Virus record (IMG/VR): IMGVR_UViG_3300045135_000550
Coordinates: 1 to 38,211 of that record
Source: a virus
DNA length: 38,211 bases
Reading direction: 5' to 3' (one strand)
Translations under genes and position numbers: made by a program
Part shown: one piece after another, positions 21,633 through 30,758 of the stretch
Layout: the number at the start of each line of letters is the position of its first letter
Position numbering within the stretch: the stretch's first letter is position 1
Notes under the pieces: model-generated
Told to the model about the DNA's origin: nothing
Database searches by the model: none
What the model saw: the letters and a program-made list of their open reading frames with translations, nothing else

Positions 21633-23309
21633 ATGGCATTTGTAAAGACTAAACTTCCATGCCCTCAGTGTGGAGGTAGTGACCCTGTGGGTCTCAATGA
21701 AGACGGCTCAGCATATTGTTTTAGCTGTGCAGAAAGAATACCAAGCTACTATAAGGCTGTGTCTGGTGGCTCAGACAACTACAAGCCTCCTATGAAATCC
21801 GTACCCCCCGTGACAGAACTCAAGACTTACAGGAATAATACCGTGCTAAGTTCAGACGGCGAGTTCAACGCCCTGACAGACCGCAAGATCTCTCTAGAGA
21901 CTGCCAAAAAGTATGGCGTTAAGTCTTCGTTAAACACTAAGGGTGAGGTGGTTTCGCACTCCTACCCTTACTACAACATCAACGAAGTCTCTGGTTACAA
22001 GGTACGCAACACTAAAGACAAGCTGTTTAACTGGAGCGGCAGCTCTCAAGACACTGGGCTTTTCGGTCAGCAGTTATTCAGAGACGGCGGCAAGTACATA
22101 ACGATCACCGAAGGTGAGTGTGATGCAATGTCGGCTTATGAAATGCTAGGGTCGAAGTGGCCTGTAGTCAGCCTTAAGAACGGTGCAGCAGGTGCAGTTA
22201 AAGACATCAAAGAAGCCATAGAGTTTATAGAGAAGTTTGAAAACATAATTATTAGTTTCGATAATGATACTCCCGGTCGAGAGGCAGCAGTCAAAGTGGC
22301 AAGGCTAATATCTCCCGGAAAGGCTAAGATAATTAGTTTCCCAGAGGACATTAAAGATGCTAATGACATGCTCAAGCTCAACAAGCAAAAGGATTATGTC
22401 AACCTTTGGTGGGACGCTAAGACCTACACACCAAGCGGTGTACTCAATGTTGCTGACTTGTATGACGAGTATGTAAATCGTAAGAAGAAAAAGTCTGTTC
22501 CTTATCCTTGGGCGGGGCTAAACAAGAAGCTTCTGGGCATGAGGCAAGGAGAGCTAGTGACACTCACTGGAGGCACAGGACTTGGTAAGTCTAGTGTAAC
22601 TAGGGAGATTGAACACTGGCTGATAAACACAACAGAAGACAAGGTAGGTGTACTGGCCCTCGAAGAAGATTACCTCAGGACTGTTGATGGTATTATGTCT
22701 ATCGAGGCAGATCAAAAGCTTTACATTGACGAAGTTCGTGAGGCTTATTGCCCCATAAAGCGAGATAAAATTTACCATAAACTCTTTAGGAATGGCAGGG
22801 TTTGGGTTCATGCTCACTTCGGTGCTACTGATGTAGATGAGATATTCTCAAAGCTTAGGTTCATGATTGTAGGGTGCGATTGCAAGTGGATTGTAGTAGA
22901 TCATCTACATATGCTGCTCAGTGGCTCGTCAGAAGGTGATGAGAGGCGTGTCCTAGACAACATGATGCACAGACTCCGATGCATTGTAGAAGAGACAGGG
23001 GTAGGAATGATTCTTGTTTCTCACTTGCGTAGGGTTGATGGTAATCAGGGGCATGAGAACGGCATCACTGTTGGCCTTAGCCATCTCCGTGGTTCTCAGA
23101 GTATTGCTCAGCTATCAGACTGTGTACTTGCCTTGGAGCGTAACCAACAATCTGACGATGACGAAGAAGCAAATACAACACATGTAAGGGTGCTTAAGTC
23201 TAGGTACACTGGTGATGTAGGTATGGCTACCCATCTGCTTTTCAACAGAGACACAGGCCGACTTAAAGAAATAGACATCGAGGAAGATGAACTAGGTGAA
23301 GTAATATGA
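21633..23309 (+). CDS. Primase-helicase (T7 gp4-like)
   Basis: 558 residues from ATG 21633 with GGGAG upstream; the longer frame from 21582 passes through the terminator. Residues 10-32 are a zinc ribbon (C10-P-Q-C13, C29-F-S-C32) for template recognition. A TOPRIM primase follows, with ITEGECDAMSA (about 155-165) and IISFDNDTPG (about 205). The RecA-like helicase has Walker A TGGTGLGKSS (about 311-320) and a WIVVDHLHML Walker B region; a SHLRRVDG motif follows. It unwinds DNA and lays primers at the fork together with the polymerase, whose gene overlaps its stop. Confidence 0.95.
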   Translation: MAFVKTKLPCPQCGGSDPVGLNEDGSAYCFSCAERIPSYYKAVSGGSDNYKPPMKSVPPVTELKTYRNNTVLSSDGEFNALTDRKISLETAKKYGVKSSLNTKGEVVSHSYPYYNINEVSGYKVRNTKDKLFNWSGSSQDTGLFGQQLFRDGGKYITITEGECDAMSAYEMLGSKWPVVSLKNGAAGAVKDIKEAIEFIEKFENIIISFDNDTPGREAAVKVARLISPGKAKIISFPEDIKDANDMLKLNKQKDYVNLWWDAKTYTPSGVLNVADLYDEYVNRKKKKSVPYPWAGLNKKLLGMRQGELVTLTGGTGLGKSSVTREIEHWLINTTEDKVGVLALEEDYLRTVDGIMSIEADQKLYIDEVREAYCPIKRDKIYHKLFRNGRVWVHAHFGATDVDEIFSKLRFMIVGCDCKWIVVDHLHMLLSGSSEGDERRVLDNMMHRLRCIVEETGVGMILVSHLRRVDGNQGHENGITVGLSHLRGSQSIAQLSDCVLALERNQQSDDDEEANTTHVRVLKSRYTGDVGMATHLLFNRDTGRLKEIDIEEDELGEVI

Positions 23310-25054
23310 ATAAGAATTTAGTGTTCGATGTAGAGACAGACGGCTTAAAGCCTAAAGAAATATTTTGTATTGTTACACATGATGTAGATACTCAAGTTAC
23401 TCAGGCCTTCGGGCCTGATGAACTAGACAAAGGCTATGAGATTTTAAAGAACGCAGACAAGTTGATTGGACACAACATAGCTAACTATGACATACCTGTT
23501 ATTAAAAACTTAGCGGGTGTAGACCTTACAGGCAAAAGAGTCATAGACACTCTAGTGCTTTCTAGATTGTTTAATCCTACTCGTGCTGAGAATCACAGCC
23601 TAAAGAGTTGGGGATACCGCCTTAACTTTCCTAAGACAGAGTTCGATGAGTTCGATTCTTTCACGCCAGAGATGTTAGAGTATTGTAAGAATGATGTTCT
23701 ATTAAACTATAAAGTCTATGAAGCTCTTCGCAAAGAAGCCAGAGGGTTTTCTATCGACTCTATAAACCTAGAGCATCAAGTAACTGTGCTTCTCAAAGAG
23801 CAAGAAGACTATGGCTTCCTGTTTGATCAACGTCATGCAAGTTTATTGTTAGCTGAGCTGACCGAGAAGGTTGAAGATATTGTTGAAAAAGTTCACAAAG
23901 TATTCAAGCCAAAGAGAATAGAGACCAAGCTTTATCCTAAGCGTCTTAAGGATGGTAGGATAAGTAAGATGGCAGAGACTCTTGAAGGTAAAAAGGTTAG
24001 ACTGTCTTCTGAAGAACATAAAGAAATGATGGACAAAGGTAGCATTACTCTTGTTAAGCTAATACCTTTTAACCTTGGCTCTCGCAAACAAGTAGGTGAA
24101 TACTTAAAAGAATTTGGGTGGAAGCCCAAAAGCTTTACACCTACAGGTCAGCCTATTATTGACGAGGGTACGCTCAACAAGATTAAAGATATACCAGAAG
24201 CTTTATTGATTGCTGAATACTTAATGCTTCAGAAAAGAGTATCTCAAATTAACTCTTGGTTCAAAGAACTGGACGAAGAGGACGGCAGGGTACACGGTTA
24301 TGTAAATCATAACGGTACTATCACAGGCCGCATGACTCACAGGAACCCCAACATGGCTCAAGTGCCAAGCAGTAATGCTCCCTACGGCGAAGCATGCAGA
24401 GCCTGTTGGGTAGTTCCTTCTAAACATAAACTTGTTGGTATTGATGCCAGTGGTCTTGAGCTTAGAATGCTAGCTCATTACTTAGAGGACGAGGACTTTA
24501 CAAATGAAATTCTCCACGGAGACATCCACACAGCTAATCAAACTGCTGCAGGACTTCAATCAAGAAATCAGGCAAAGACATTCATCTATGCACTCATATA
24601 CGGAGCAGGAGATGGGAAGCTTGGGTCAGTGGTTGGAGGAAGTAAAACCGAAGGTAAAAGACTTAGAGAATCTTTCCTCGATAATATACCTGCATTTAGA
24701 TCTCTTGTCCGAAGAGTGGAGAGAGCGTCAGCAAAAGGTTATCTCAAAGGGTTAGACGGACGCAAGATTATTATTAGATCGCAGCACTCAGCACTCAATG
24801 CTTTGTTACAGGGAGCAGGTGCTATTGTAATGAAGCAAGCGTTAGTGTTATTTCACAAGGAAATACAGAAGTATAATGCTAAGATTGTAGGTAACATACA
24901 TGACGAGTGGCAGGTTGAAGTAGCCTCGGAACATGCAGAGCAAGTAGGAAAGCTTGGTGTCGAAGCAATTAAGAAGGCAGGCGATATACTAAACTTAAAA
25001 TGTCCTCTGGACGGAGAGTATCAGATAGGAGATAACTGGAGTGAAACACACTAA
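23306..25054 (+). CDS. Family A DNA polymerase with 3'-5' exonuclease
   Basis: 582 residues. Exonuclease motifs: DVETDGL (D8, E10), HNIANYD (D62) and YCKND (Y126, D130). Polymerase motif A is GIDASGLELRML (about 379-390), motif B RNQAKTFIYALIYGAG (about 421-436) and motif C HDEWQ (about 531-535). The residue equivalent to E. coli Phe762 is Tyr, as in T7 (Tyr526), a trait linked to virulent phages. There is no 5' nuclease domain and no DnaJ-like insertion as reported for HMO-2011. Coupled to the helicase gene by ATGA. Confidence 0.95.
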   Translation: MNKNLVFDVETDGLKPKEIFCIVTHDVDTQVTQAFGPDELDKGYEILKNADKLIGHNIANYDIPVIKNLAGVDLTGKRVIDTLVLSRLFNPTRAENHSLKSWGYRLNFPKTEFDEFDSFTPEMLEYCKNDVLLNYKVYEALRKEARGFSIDSINLEHQVTVLLKEQEDYGFLFDQRHASLLLAELTEKVEDIVEKVHKVFKPKRIETKLYPKRLKDGRISKMAETLEGKKVRLSSEEHKEMMDKGSITLVKLIPFNLGSRKQVGEYLKEFGWKPKSFTPTGQPIIDEGTLNKIKDIPEALLIAEYLMLQKRVSQINSWFKELDEEDGRVHGYVNHNGTITGRMTHRNPNMAQVPSSNAPYGEACRACWVVPSKHKLVGIDASGLELRMLAHYLEDEDFTNEILHGDIHTANQTAAGLQSRNQAKTFIYALIYGAGDGKLGSVVGGSKTEGKRLRESFLDNIPAFRSLVRRVERASAKGYLKGLDGRKIIIRSQHSALNALLQGAGAIVMKQALVLFHKEIQKYNAKIVGNIHDEWQVEVASEHAEQVGKLGVEAIKKAGDILNLKCPLDGEYQIGDNWSETH

Positions 25055-25571
25055 TTATAAGTTTGAAGACGGCGAGTGGTGGTACTATGGCTCCAGTGAT
25101 GGAAGGCGTAGATTAAAGTCTCACCAAAAGAAAAACAAAACTCGAATGTTTGTTGGCTCTAAATATGTGGCTAAGTCAGCGCCTTACCACAAGCCGGGAA
25201 GATATAAGACAACGGCTGATTTAGCTTTTAGTGAGATAGAAGAAAAAATTCCTAACAAGAACGAAGGACATATATATATTATCTCGAACAAGGCTTGGAA
25301 GGGTTGGTACAAGATCGGTAGCGCATTAGATGCTACGGACAGACTAAAGCAGTTCCAAACATCTAGCCCCTTTAGAGACTACAAGCTAGAGTATAAAATA
25401 AAAAGCAAGAACAGAATGTATGTAGAAAAAGAAATACACTCCCGTTTAAAGCAGAAGCATGAAGCTAGGCATGAGTGGTTCAAGATGGACAAAGATAAAG
25501 CTAAACGCTACATAAGAGAGGCGGTTAGTCTAGACAAGAATCGAAAGGAAATCCCGAATGAAAAAACTTAA
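25041..25571 (+). CDS. GIY-YIG/T5orf172-type nuclease-like protein
   Basis: 176 residues from a GTG start with AGGAG upstream, overlapping the polymerase end. The N-terminal 60 residues are basic and aromatic (EDGEWWYYGSSDGRRRLKSH). Residues about 75-155 hold the domain: GHIYIISNKAWKGWYKIGSA, the DRLKQFQTSS arginine-region and a YVEKEIHSRL segment with the metal-binding Glu, then EWFKMD. This layout matches T5orf172/GIY-YIG proteins. It could be a homing-type or DNA-processing endonuclease, fixed between polymerase and exonuclease. Confidence 0.8.
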   Translation: MKHTNYKFEDGEWWYYGSSDGRRRLKSHQKKNKTRMFVGSKYVAKSAPYHKPGRYKTTADLAFSEIEEKIPNKNEGHIYIISNKAWKGWYKIGSALDATDRLKQFQTSSPFRDYKLEYKIKSKNRMYVEKEIHSRLKQKHEARHEWFKMDKDKAKRYIREAVSLDKNRKEIPNEKT

Positions 25572-26415
25572 CACGCTAGTAGAAGATATTTACTCGTCCT
25601 TAGAGCCTCTGTGTGAGGGGACTCCTTACAATTTAACAGACGAAGAAATTGATAACTTTGGAGAAAGTATTAAAGAAGTACTGACCCACTGGGCTAGACC
25701 AAAGAAACGTGACGTAGGGTTTAACCTAAGAATGTCTAACATTGGAAGGCCTCTTAGGCAGATATGGTTTGACAGTAAGTCAACAACTAGCAATGCCCCT
25801 ACGCCTTCGACAATGATTAAGTTTCTTTATGGACATTTGTTAGAAGAAGTATTGTTAATGCTTGTACGAGGATCTGGACACACTGTCACCGACGAGCAAA
25901 AAGAAATAGAAGTTAAAGGCATTAAAGGCCATATGGACTCTAAGATAGATGGTCAGGTAGTAGATATAAAGACTGCTTCCTCTTTTGCTTTTAGGAAGTT
26001 TAAGTATGGAACTCTAGCGGAAGATGATCCGTTTGGTTACTTGGCTCAACTAGCAGGTTACGAAGAAGCAGAAGGCACTGAAGAAGGTGGGTTTCTTGTA
26101 ATCAATAAAGAAACAGGAGAGCTTTGTTTACATGTACCAGAAGAACTAGATAAGCCTAATGCAACTAACAAAATAAAAAATGTGCAGAAAGTTCTTAAAA
26201 GAGCAACACCTCCTGAAGAAAAATGTTATCCTGATGTAGCTGAAGGCACTAAAGGAAACAGAAGGCTACATAAAAATTGTAACTACTGTCCTTATAAGTT
26301 CGAGTGCCACAAAGATGCCAACAATGGAGAAGGGCTTCGAGGATTTAAGTACTCTAAGGGAGTTACTTATTTCACTGAAGTTGTTAAAGAACCTAACGTG
26401 GAGGAAGTGCTATGA
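25558..26415 (+). CDS. PD-(D/E)XK exonuclease (Cas4/RecB-like)
   Basis: 285 residues. The nuclease core has YGHLLEEVLL (E96/E97), IKGHMDSKIDG (D127), VVDIKTASS (D136, K138) and FGYLAQLAGYE (Q164). Four cysteines (C223, C241, C244, C250) match the iron-sulphur cluster spacing of Cas4/AddB-type enzymes. In this place it takes the role of T7 gp6: degrading DNA ends during host DNA breakdown, primer removal and recombination. It overlaps both neighbours slightly (ATGA type at 26412). Confidence 0.85.
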   Translation: MKKLNTLVEDIYSSLEPLCEGTPYNLTDEEIDNFGESIKEVLTHWARPKKRDVGFNLRMSNIGRPLRQIWFDSKSTTSNAPTPSTMIKFLYGHLLEEVLLMLVRGSGHTVTDEQKEIEVKGIKGHMDSKIDGQVVDIKTASSFAFRKFKYGTLAEDDPFGYLAQLAGYEEAEGTEEGGFLVINKETGELCLHVPEELDKPNATNKIKNVQKVLKRATPPEEKCYPDVAEGTKGNRRLHKNCNYCPYKFECHKDANNGEGLRGFKYSKGVTYFTEVVKEPNVEEVL

Positions 26416-26672
26416 ATGGTAAACGAGCCAAAGCACATAGACGATTAGCAGATAAGATAGCACTAGCTTGGTTAAAGAGTTTAGTTAATCAAGAAGAAGC
26501 AGGTTCTTATACTGAAAAGAACTTTAAAACATATATGCCTAAGCAGACTCATATTATGACAGATAATCAGATGACTCTTATGCCTCATTCTTATCGATGG
26601 TTTACTAGGCTTGTTAAAAAGTATGGGCTAGAGCAAGCAGAAGAACGCATCTTAAAAGCAGGGAGTCTATAG
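26412..26672 (+). CDS. Hypothetical basic protein (86 aa)
   Basis: MNGKRAKAHRRLADKIALAW, TEKNFKTYMPKQTHIMTDNQ, then SYRWFTRLVKKYGLEQAEER. Basic, helical. Similar proteins appear between exonuclease and endonuclease genes in marine phages. Probably DNA-related from position, function unknown. Coupled at both ends. Confidence 0.65.
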   Translation: MNGKRAKAHRRLADKIALAWLKSLVNQEEAGSYTEKNFKTYMPKQTHIMTDNQMTLMPHSYRWFTRLVKKYGLEQAEERILKAGSL

Positions 26673-27196
26673 TGACTGACGCCAAGCAGAAAAAAATTAG
26701 AAGTGGCTTACGAAGAAAAAGAGTAAGACGCCCTCAAGAAAAAAATGTACCTGCTACATATGATTCTAACTGGGAGTATGAGCTGCACAATGGGCTTTTA
26801 AAAAACTGGAAGCACCATCAAGCAGAGTTAGTCACTTACACAGTAACTCATACTTATGAGCCTGACTTTGTTAGAAGGGTAAAAGGAAAGACAATCCTGT
26901 TAGAAGCTAAAGGAAGGTTCTGGGATTACTCGGAGTACAATAAATATATATGGATTAATAAAGTTCTTGATGACAACACTGAGCTAGTGTTTCTTTTTGC
27001 TAACCCTGCTGCCCCTATGCCACAGGCTAAGAGAAGAAAAGATGGTACCAAAAGAAGTCATGGTGAGTGGGCATCCGCTAATGGCTTTAGATGGTACAGC
27101 GAGGACTCTCTTCCTAATGAATGGATAGATAGGAAGTACAAGAATAGTGATAAGTTTAAAATAGAATTTTATGATATTAATAAAGAGGTTGAGTAA
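26672..27196 (+). CDS. T7 gp3-like endonuclease I (Holliday junction resolvase)
   Basis: 174 residues from a GTG start, with GGGAG 7 bases upstream, overlapping the previous stop. A PD-(D/E)XK fold: DSNWEYELHN (E35/E37), YEPDF (D65), LLEAKGRFW (E78, K80). These match the T7 catalytic set E20, D55, E65, K67. The C-terminal HGEWASANGFRWYSE with LPNEWID corresponds to the end of T7 endonuclease I. It resolves branched DNA before packaging. The basic N-terminus (RSGLRRKRVRRPQEK) is an extension. Confidence 0.9.
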   Translation: MTDAKQKKIRSGLRRKRVRRPQEKNVPATYDSNWEYELHNGLLKNWKHHQAELVTYTVTHTYEPDFVRRVKGKTILLEAKGRFWDYSEYNKYIWINKVLDDNTELVFLFANPAAPMPQAKRRKDGTKRSHGEWASANGFRWYSEDSLPNEWIDRKYKNSDKFKIEFYDINKEVE

Positions 27197-27516
27197 TGAG
27201 TGTCGATAACATAACACCAGAACAATGGGATTCAATGACAGCTAAGTGGGCAGGTAACCACTCTCAAAAAGCTAATGACCCAGTAAATAATCCTAGTCAT
27301 TATAACACTGGCGGTATAGAGTGTATCGATGCTATGCAAGCAATGTTAAGCACAGAAGAGTTCATTGGTTATCTACGCGGTAACGGACTCAAGTATCGTT
27401 GGAGATTTCGTTACAAGAATGGCATTGAAGATCTTAGAAAAGCAGAATGGTACGAGAACAGATTATTGTCTTTTATAGTAGAAAACGATATTAACATCGC
27501 AGGTGATAACCGATGA
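27196..27516 (+). CDS. DUF3310 protein
   Basis: 106 residues. The C-terminal 75 residues carry the full DUF3310 signature: DPVNNPSHYNTGGIECIDAM, then EFIGYLRGNGLKYRWRF and GIEDLRKAEWYENRLL. DUF3310 is widespread in phages, often beside nucleotide-metabolism genes; its biochemical role is not established. Here it directly precedes the ribonucleotide reductase, with an ATGA overlap. Confidence 0.85.
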   Translation: MSVDNITPEQWDSMTAKWAGNHSQKANDPVNNPSHYNTGGIECIDAMQAMLSTEEFIGYLRGNGLKYRWRFRYKNGIEDLRKAEWYENRLLSFIVENDINIAGDNR

Positions 27517-29399
27517 AAGAAGGTACTCAAGAATATTTAGGTCTTAAGATAGACTATGATAAAGAAAACCTACTGGGTGAGTTTGCATTAAGCACTTTAA
27601 GGGATCGTTATTTTTGGCAAGGAGAAGAGTATGCTCAAGAAGCTTTTGCAAGGGCTGCTATATACGGCGCAACTTATAGGGGGGTCACTGATTTCTCTCT
27701 TGCGCAGCGACTTTACAGTTATGCTAGTAATCTGTGGTTCATGTTTAGCACTCCTATCCTTAGTAACGGAGGAACCAGTAGGGGCTTACCTATCAGTTGC
27801 TTTCTTAATTATGTTTCTGACTCCCGCCACGGTCTATCTTCTCATTATGATGAAAATATATGGCTCGCTAGTGGAGGTGGAGGCATTGGTGGATATTGGG
27901 GTGCTGTTAGGAGTAATGGTGTGGATACTGCTAACGGTAGTAAGTCTACTGGCTCTATCCCTTTCATGCATGTAGTAGATAGTCAGATGCTTGCTTTCAA
28001 TCAAGGAGTGACTAGACGAGGTAGCTATGCTGCCTACATGGATATAAGTCACCCAGAGATTGAAGAGTTCATCGCAATGCGTAAGACCACTGGGGGAGAC
28101 TTAAACCGTAAGTGCCTTAACCTCCACAACGGAGTTAACATTACAGATGCATTTTTGCGGCGGGTAAAGGAAGACGGCGACTGGAGGCTTATTGACCCCA
28201 AGACTAATACGGCAGTTAAGATAGTATCCGCTAGAGATCTTTGGTGGTCTTTAATAACTACAAGGGCAGAAACAGGAGAGCCTTATATAGTTAATATTGA
28301 CCGCTGTAACCAGTACTTACCTGAGTCTCAAAAAGAACTAGGGCTAAAGATTAACCAAAGCAATCTATGCTCTGAGATTACACTACCCACCGACACAGAA
28401 AGAACTGCTGTCTGCTGCTTGTCTAGTGTTAACCTTGAGCGTTACGATGAGTGGGCTGAAGATCCTAACTTTATTAAAGATCTAATTACAATGCTTGATA
28501 ATATCCTTGAGCATTTTATAGGGCATGCTGTTGACGTAGATTCATTGGGTAAAAATAGTTTAAATTTTACCCGTTTCCAGAAACATGTGAGTAAAAAGCA
28601 TAGTGGTTTTACCCGTGCTTCTTTTTCAGCATACAGAGAAAGAGCTGTAGGCTTGGGTGCGATGGGGTTCCATAGCTACCTACAGAGTCATAACATTCCT
28701 TTTGAGGGTATGTACGCTTCCTCCTTCAACTATAAAGCCTTTACAAACATAAAGACTAAAGCTGTAGAGGCCTCTAAAGAACTTGCTGAGCTTCGAGGCG
28801 AAGCACCAGATATGATAGGGACAGGGATGCGCAATTCTCACCTGTTAGCTGTGGCTCCCAATGCTTCTAGCTCTATTATATGTGGTGGTACTAGTCCCTC
28901 AATTGAGCCAGTTAGGGCGAACGTGTTTACCCATAAGACCCTTACAGGAAGTTTTAAGGTTAAGAATAAGTACCTTGATGACTTACTGTTTGAGCTAGAG
29001 CCTAATGCTGAAAAGCGAGAAACCATATGGAAAGATATTGCAGCCCATGAGGGATCAGTTCAGCATCTAGATATTTTAACTGACGAGCAGAAAGAAGTGT
29101 TTAAGACTGCTCCTGAGTTAAATCAGATATGGGTTATAGAGCATGCTGTTATGAGGCAGGATATGATCTGTCAAAGCCAGAGTGTTAACTTATTCTTTGT
29201 GCCTCCCAAGGCTACTGAGCCTCAGGAAACGCACGACGACTACCTACAGTATGTTAACGATGTACACTGGGCAGGAGCCTCGAAGCTTAAGTCGATGTAT
29301 TACTTAAGATCAGAAGCAGCTCGCACAGTAGAGAATGTTAACGTCAAAATACCTAGGATCAACCTATCAGAAACTGAGTGCTTAAGCTGCGAGGGGTAA
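27513..29399 (+). CDS. nrdA: Ribonucleotide reductase class I, alpha subunit
   Basis: 628 residues. Visible motifs: the substrate-site Cys in GLPISCFLNYV, the catalytic NLCSEI (Cys and Glu), partner Cys in AVCCLSSVNL, and loop PNASSSIICGGTSPSIEP. Also seen are the YYLRSEA tyrosines of radical transfer and a C-terminal CLSC redox pair. It reduces ribonucleotides to deoxyribonucleotides together with NrdB. The N-terminal ATP cone (about 90 residues, present in E. coli NrdA) is missing, so dATP inhibition is likely lost. The gap to nrdB holds a tiny gene and a MazG-like gene. Confidence 0.95.
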   Translation: MKEGTQEYLGLKIDYDKENLLGEFALSTLRDRYFWQGEEYAQEAFARAAIYGATYRGVTDFSLAQRLYSYASNLWFMFSTPILSNGGTSRGLPISCFLNYVSDSRHGLSSHYDENIWLASGGGGIGGYWGAVRSNGVDTANGSKSTGSIPFMHVVDSQMLAFNQGVTRRGSYAAYMDISHPEIEEFIAMRKTTGGDLNRKCLNLHNGVNITDAFLRRVKEDGDWRLIDPKTNTAVKIVSARDLWWSLITTRAETGEPYIVNIDRCNQYLPESQKELGLKINQSNLCSEITLPTDTERTAVCCLSSVNLERYDEWAEDPNFIKDLITMLDNILEHFIGHAVDVDSLGKNSLNFTRFQKHVSKKHSGFTRASFSAYRERAVGLGAMGFHSYLQSHNIPFEGMYASSFNYKAFTNIKTKAVEASKELAELRGEAPDMIGTGMRNSHLLAVAPNASSSIICGGTSPSIEPVRANVFTHKTLTGSFKVKNKYLDDLLFELEPNAEKRETIWKDIAAHEGSVQHLDILTDEQKEVFKTAPELNQIWVIEHAVMRQDMICQSQSVNLFFVPPKATEPQETHDDYLQYVNDVHWAGASKLKSMYYLRSEAARTVENVNVKIPRINLSETECLSCEG

Positions 29400-29402
29400 C
29401 AC

Positions 29403-29555
29403 ATGAGCGGTAAAGGTAGCGGGCGCAGGCCCCGACTAGTTGATAAGCAAAAGTTTGAAAACAATTGGGATTTAATATTTAAGAAGGGAAAGAAAGATGC
29501 AACAACTAATAAGTCTAGTAAGCCAGTGGAGCCGCGACAGGAAGATAGTAAGTAA
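29403..29555 (+). CDS. Small NWDxIF-motif protein
   Basis: 50 residues from ATG 29403, with GAGGGG about 7 bases upstream, to TAA 29553-29555. Begins MSGKGSGRRPRLVDKQKFEN and continues NWDLIFKKG with a polar Lys/Ser/Thr tail. The type (basic start, RP, NWDxIF) recurs in marine phages and in this window at 5646-5801. Function unknown. Overlaps the MazG-like gene by 59 bases in another frame. Confidence 0.65.
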   Translation: MSGKGSGRRPRLVDKQKFENNWDLIFKKGKKDATTNKSSKPVEPRQEDSK

Positions 29556-29799
29556 CTCTAGCGCCGTAGTTCAGCTAGGAAAGCTTGTGTCGGAGATCGG
29601 AGAGCTTGCAGACAACGTAGTAAAAGGCCGCTGTGTAAAAGACGATATTGGCGATTGCATTGTTGTCCTGAACACATTAGCCTTAATGAATGACACAACA
29701 TTAGAAGAGTGCCTTGCCCATGCCTATGACGATATTAAAGATCGTAAAGGGTATATGAATGAGCTAGGTGTATTTATTAAAGAAGGGGATACAGCGTGA
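29497..29799 (+). CDS. MazG-like nucleotide pyrophosphohydrolase
   Basis: 100 residues, all helical. The metal-binding motif ExxE in VSEIGELADNVVKG (E33, E36) is followed by KDDIGDCIVVLN (D50, D53), the EExxD arrangement of the MazG/all-alpha NTP-PPase group. Phage members may hydrolyse (d)NTPs or influence host ppGpp. It sits between nrdA and nrdB, consistent with control of the nucleotide pool. GGAAAG lies upstream of the ATG. Confidence 0.85.
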   Translation: MQQLISLVSQWSRDRKIVSNSSAVVQLGKLVSEIGELADNVVKGRCVKDDIGDCIVVLNTLALMNDTTLEECLAHAYDDIKDRKGYMNELGVFIKEGDTA

Positions 29800-30758
29800 G
29801 CTTACTAGCCACTAGAGATTACTACAAACCATTCGATCATCCTTGGATGTTTGATTACTATGTACAGCAGAACCAAATGCATTGGTTCCCTGAAGATGTG
29901 CCGCTACACAATGACGTTAAAGATTGGCAGGACATGAAGCCTCAAGAGAGAAACTTGCTAACCCAGATCTTTAGGCTATTCACACAGTCAGATGTAGATG
30001 TAGGGGCAGGGTATGTAGACCGCTACATGAGGATCTTTAAAAAGCCTGAGGCTCGAATGATGATGGGTTCTTTTGCCAACATGGAATCTATTCATCAACA
30101 TGCTTACAGCCTGCTGCTTGATACAGTAGGTATGCCAGAGCGAGAGTATAAAGCTTTTGCTGAGTACGAGGAGATGGCTGATAAGCACCACTACATCAAT
30201 GATCTTAAGATCTCTAAAACCGACAAAGGTTCTATTGCTAAAAACTTAGCAGTCTATAGCGCCTTTACTGAAGGCTTACAGTTGTTTTCTAGCTTCGTTA
30301 TTCTTTTAAACTTCCCACGCTTTGGTAAGATGAAAGGCATGGGTCAGATAGTAAGCTATAGCATTAAAGATGAGTCGCTCCACGTTGAAGCAATGACAAA
30401 GCTTTTCCGAGAGTTTATTCAGGAGAACAAGGATCTTTGGACAGATGAGTTTAAGGCTGAAATCTATCAAGCCTGTAGAGATATGGTTACGTTAGAACAA
30501 AAGTTCTTAGACTTAGTATTTGAGATGGGTGATATACAAGGCTTAACCCGAGAAGAGATGGGTAAGTATGTAGAGTATATTGCAGACAGGCGTTTACTTC
30601 AGCTAGGGCTAAAGCCTAACTATGAAGTTAAAGAGTGTCCGTTGAACTGGCTAGATGACGTACTAGGAGTAGAGCATCAGAACTTCTTTGAAGGCCGTGC
30701 TACTTCTTATATGAAAGCAGGACTTCGAGGCAAACAGGAGCGAGTTACTTTCTCATGA
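29796..30758 (+). CDS. nrdB: Ribonucleotide reductase class I, beta subunit
   Basis: 320 residues. All ferritin-like metal ligands are present: D66, E97, H100 (ESIHQHAY), E159 (FTEGLQLF), E193 and H196 (KDESLHVEAM). The radical tyrosine of the E-x2-H-x3-Y motif is Y104, so this looks like a tyrosyl-radical, dimetal enzyme. It generates the radical used by NrdA. It overlaps the MazG-like gene by 4 bases. Confidence 0.95.
   Translation: MSLLATRDYYKPFDHPWMFDYYVQQNQMHWFPEDVPLHNDVKDWQDMKPQERNLLTQIFRLFTQSDVDVGAGYVDRYMRIFKKPEARMMMGSFANMESIHQHAYSLLLDTVGMPEREYKAFAEYEEMADKHHYINDLKISKTDKGSIAKNLAVYSAFTEGLQLFSSFVILLNFPRFGKMKGMGQIVSYSIKDESLHVEAMTKLFREFIQENKDLWTDEFKAEIYQACRDMVTLEQKFLDLVFEMGDIQGLTREEMGKYVEYIADRRLLQLGLKPNYEVKECPLNWLDDVLGVEHQNFFEGRATSYMKAGLRGKQERVTFS

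Noticed and set aside
23306-25054. HMO-2011-type DnaJ-like insertion in the polymerase
   Set aside because: No CxxCxGxG repeats are present in the protein; the polymerase is a plain exonuclease-polymerase.
25558-26415. Part of a CRISPR adaptation system (Cas4)
   Set aside because: The Cas4/RecB-like fold and Cys cluster are shared with phage replication exonucleases; without cas1/cas2 and with T7-like gene order the exonuclease reading is preferred.
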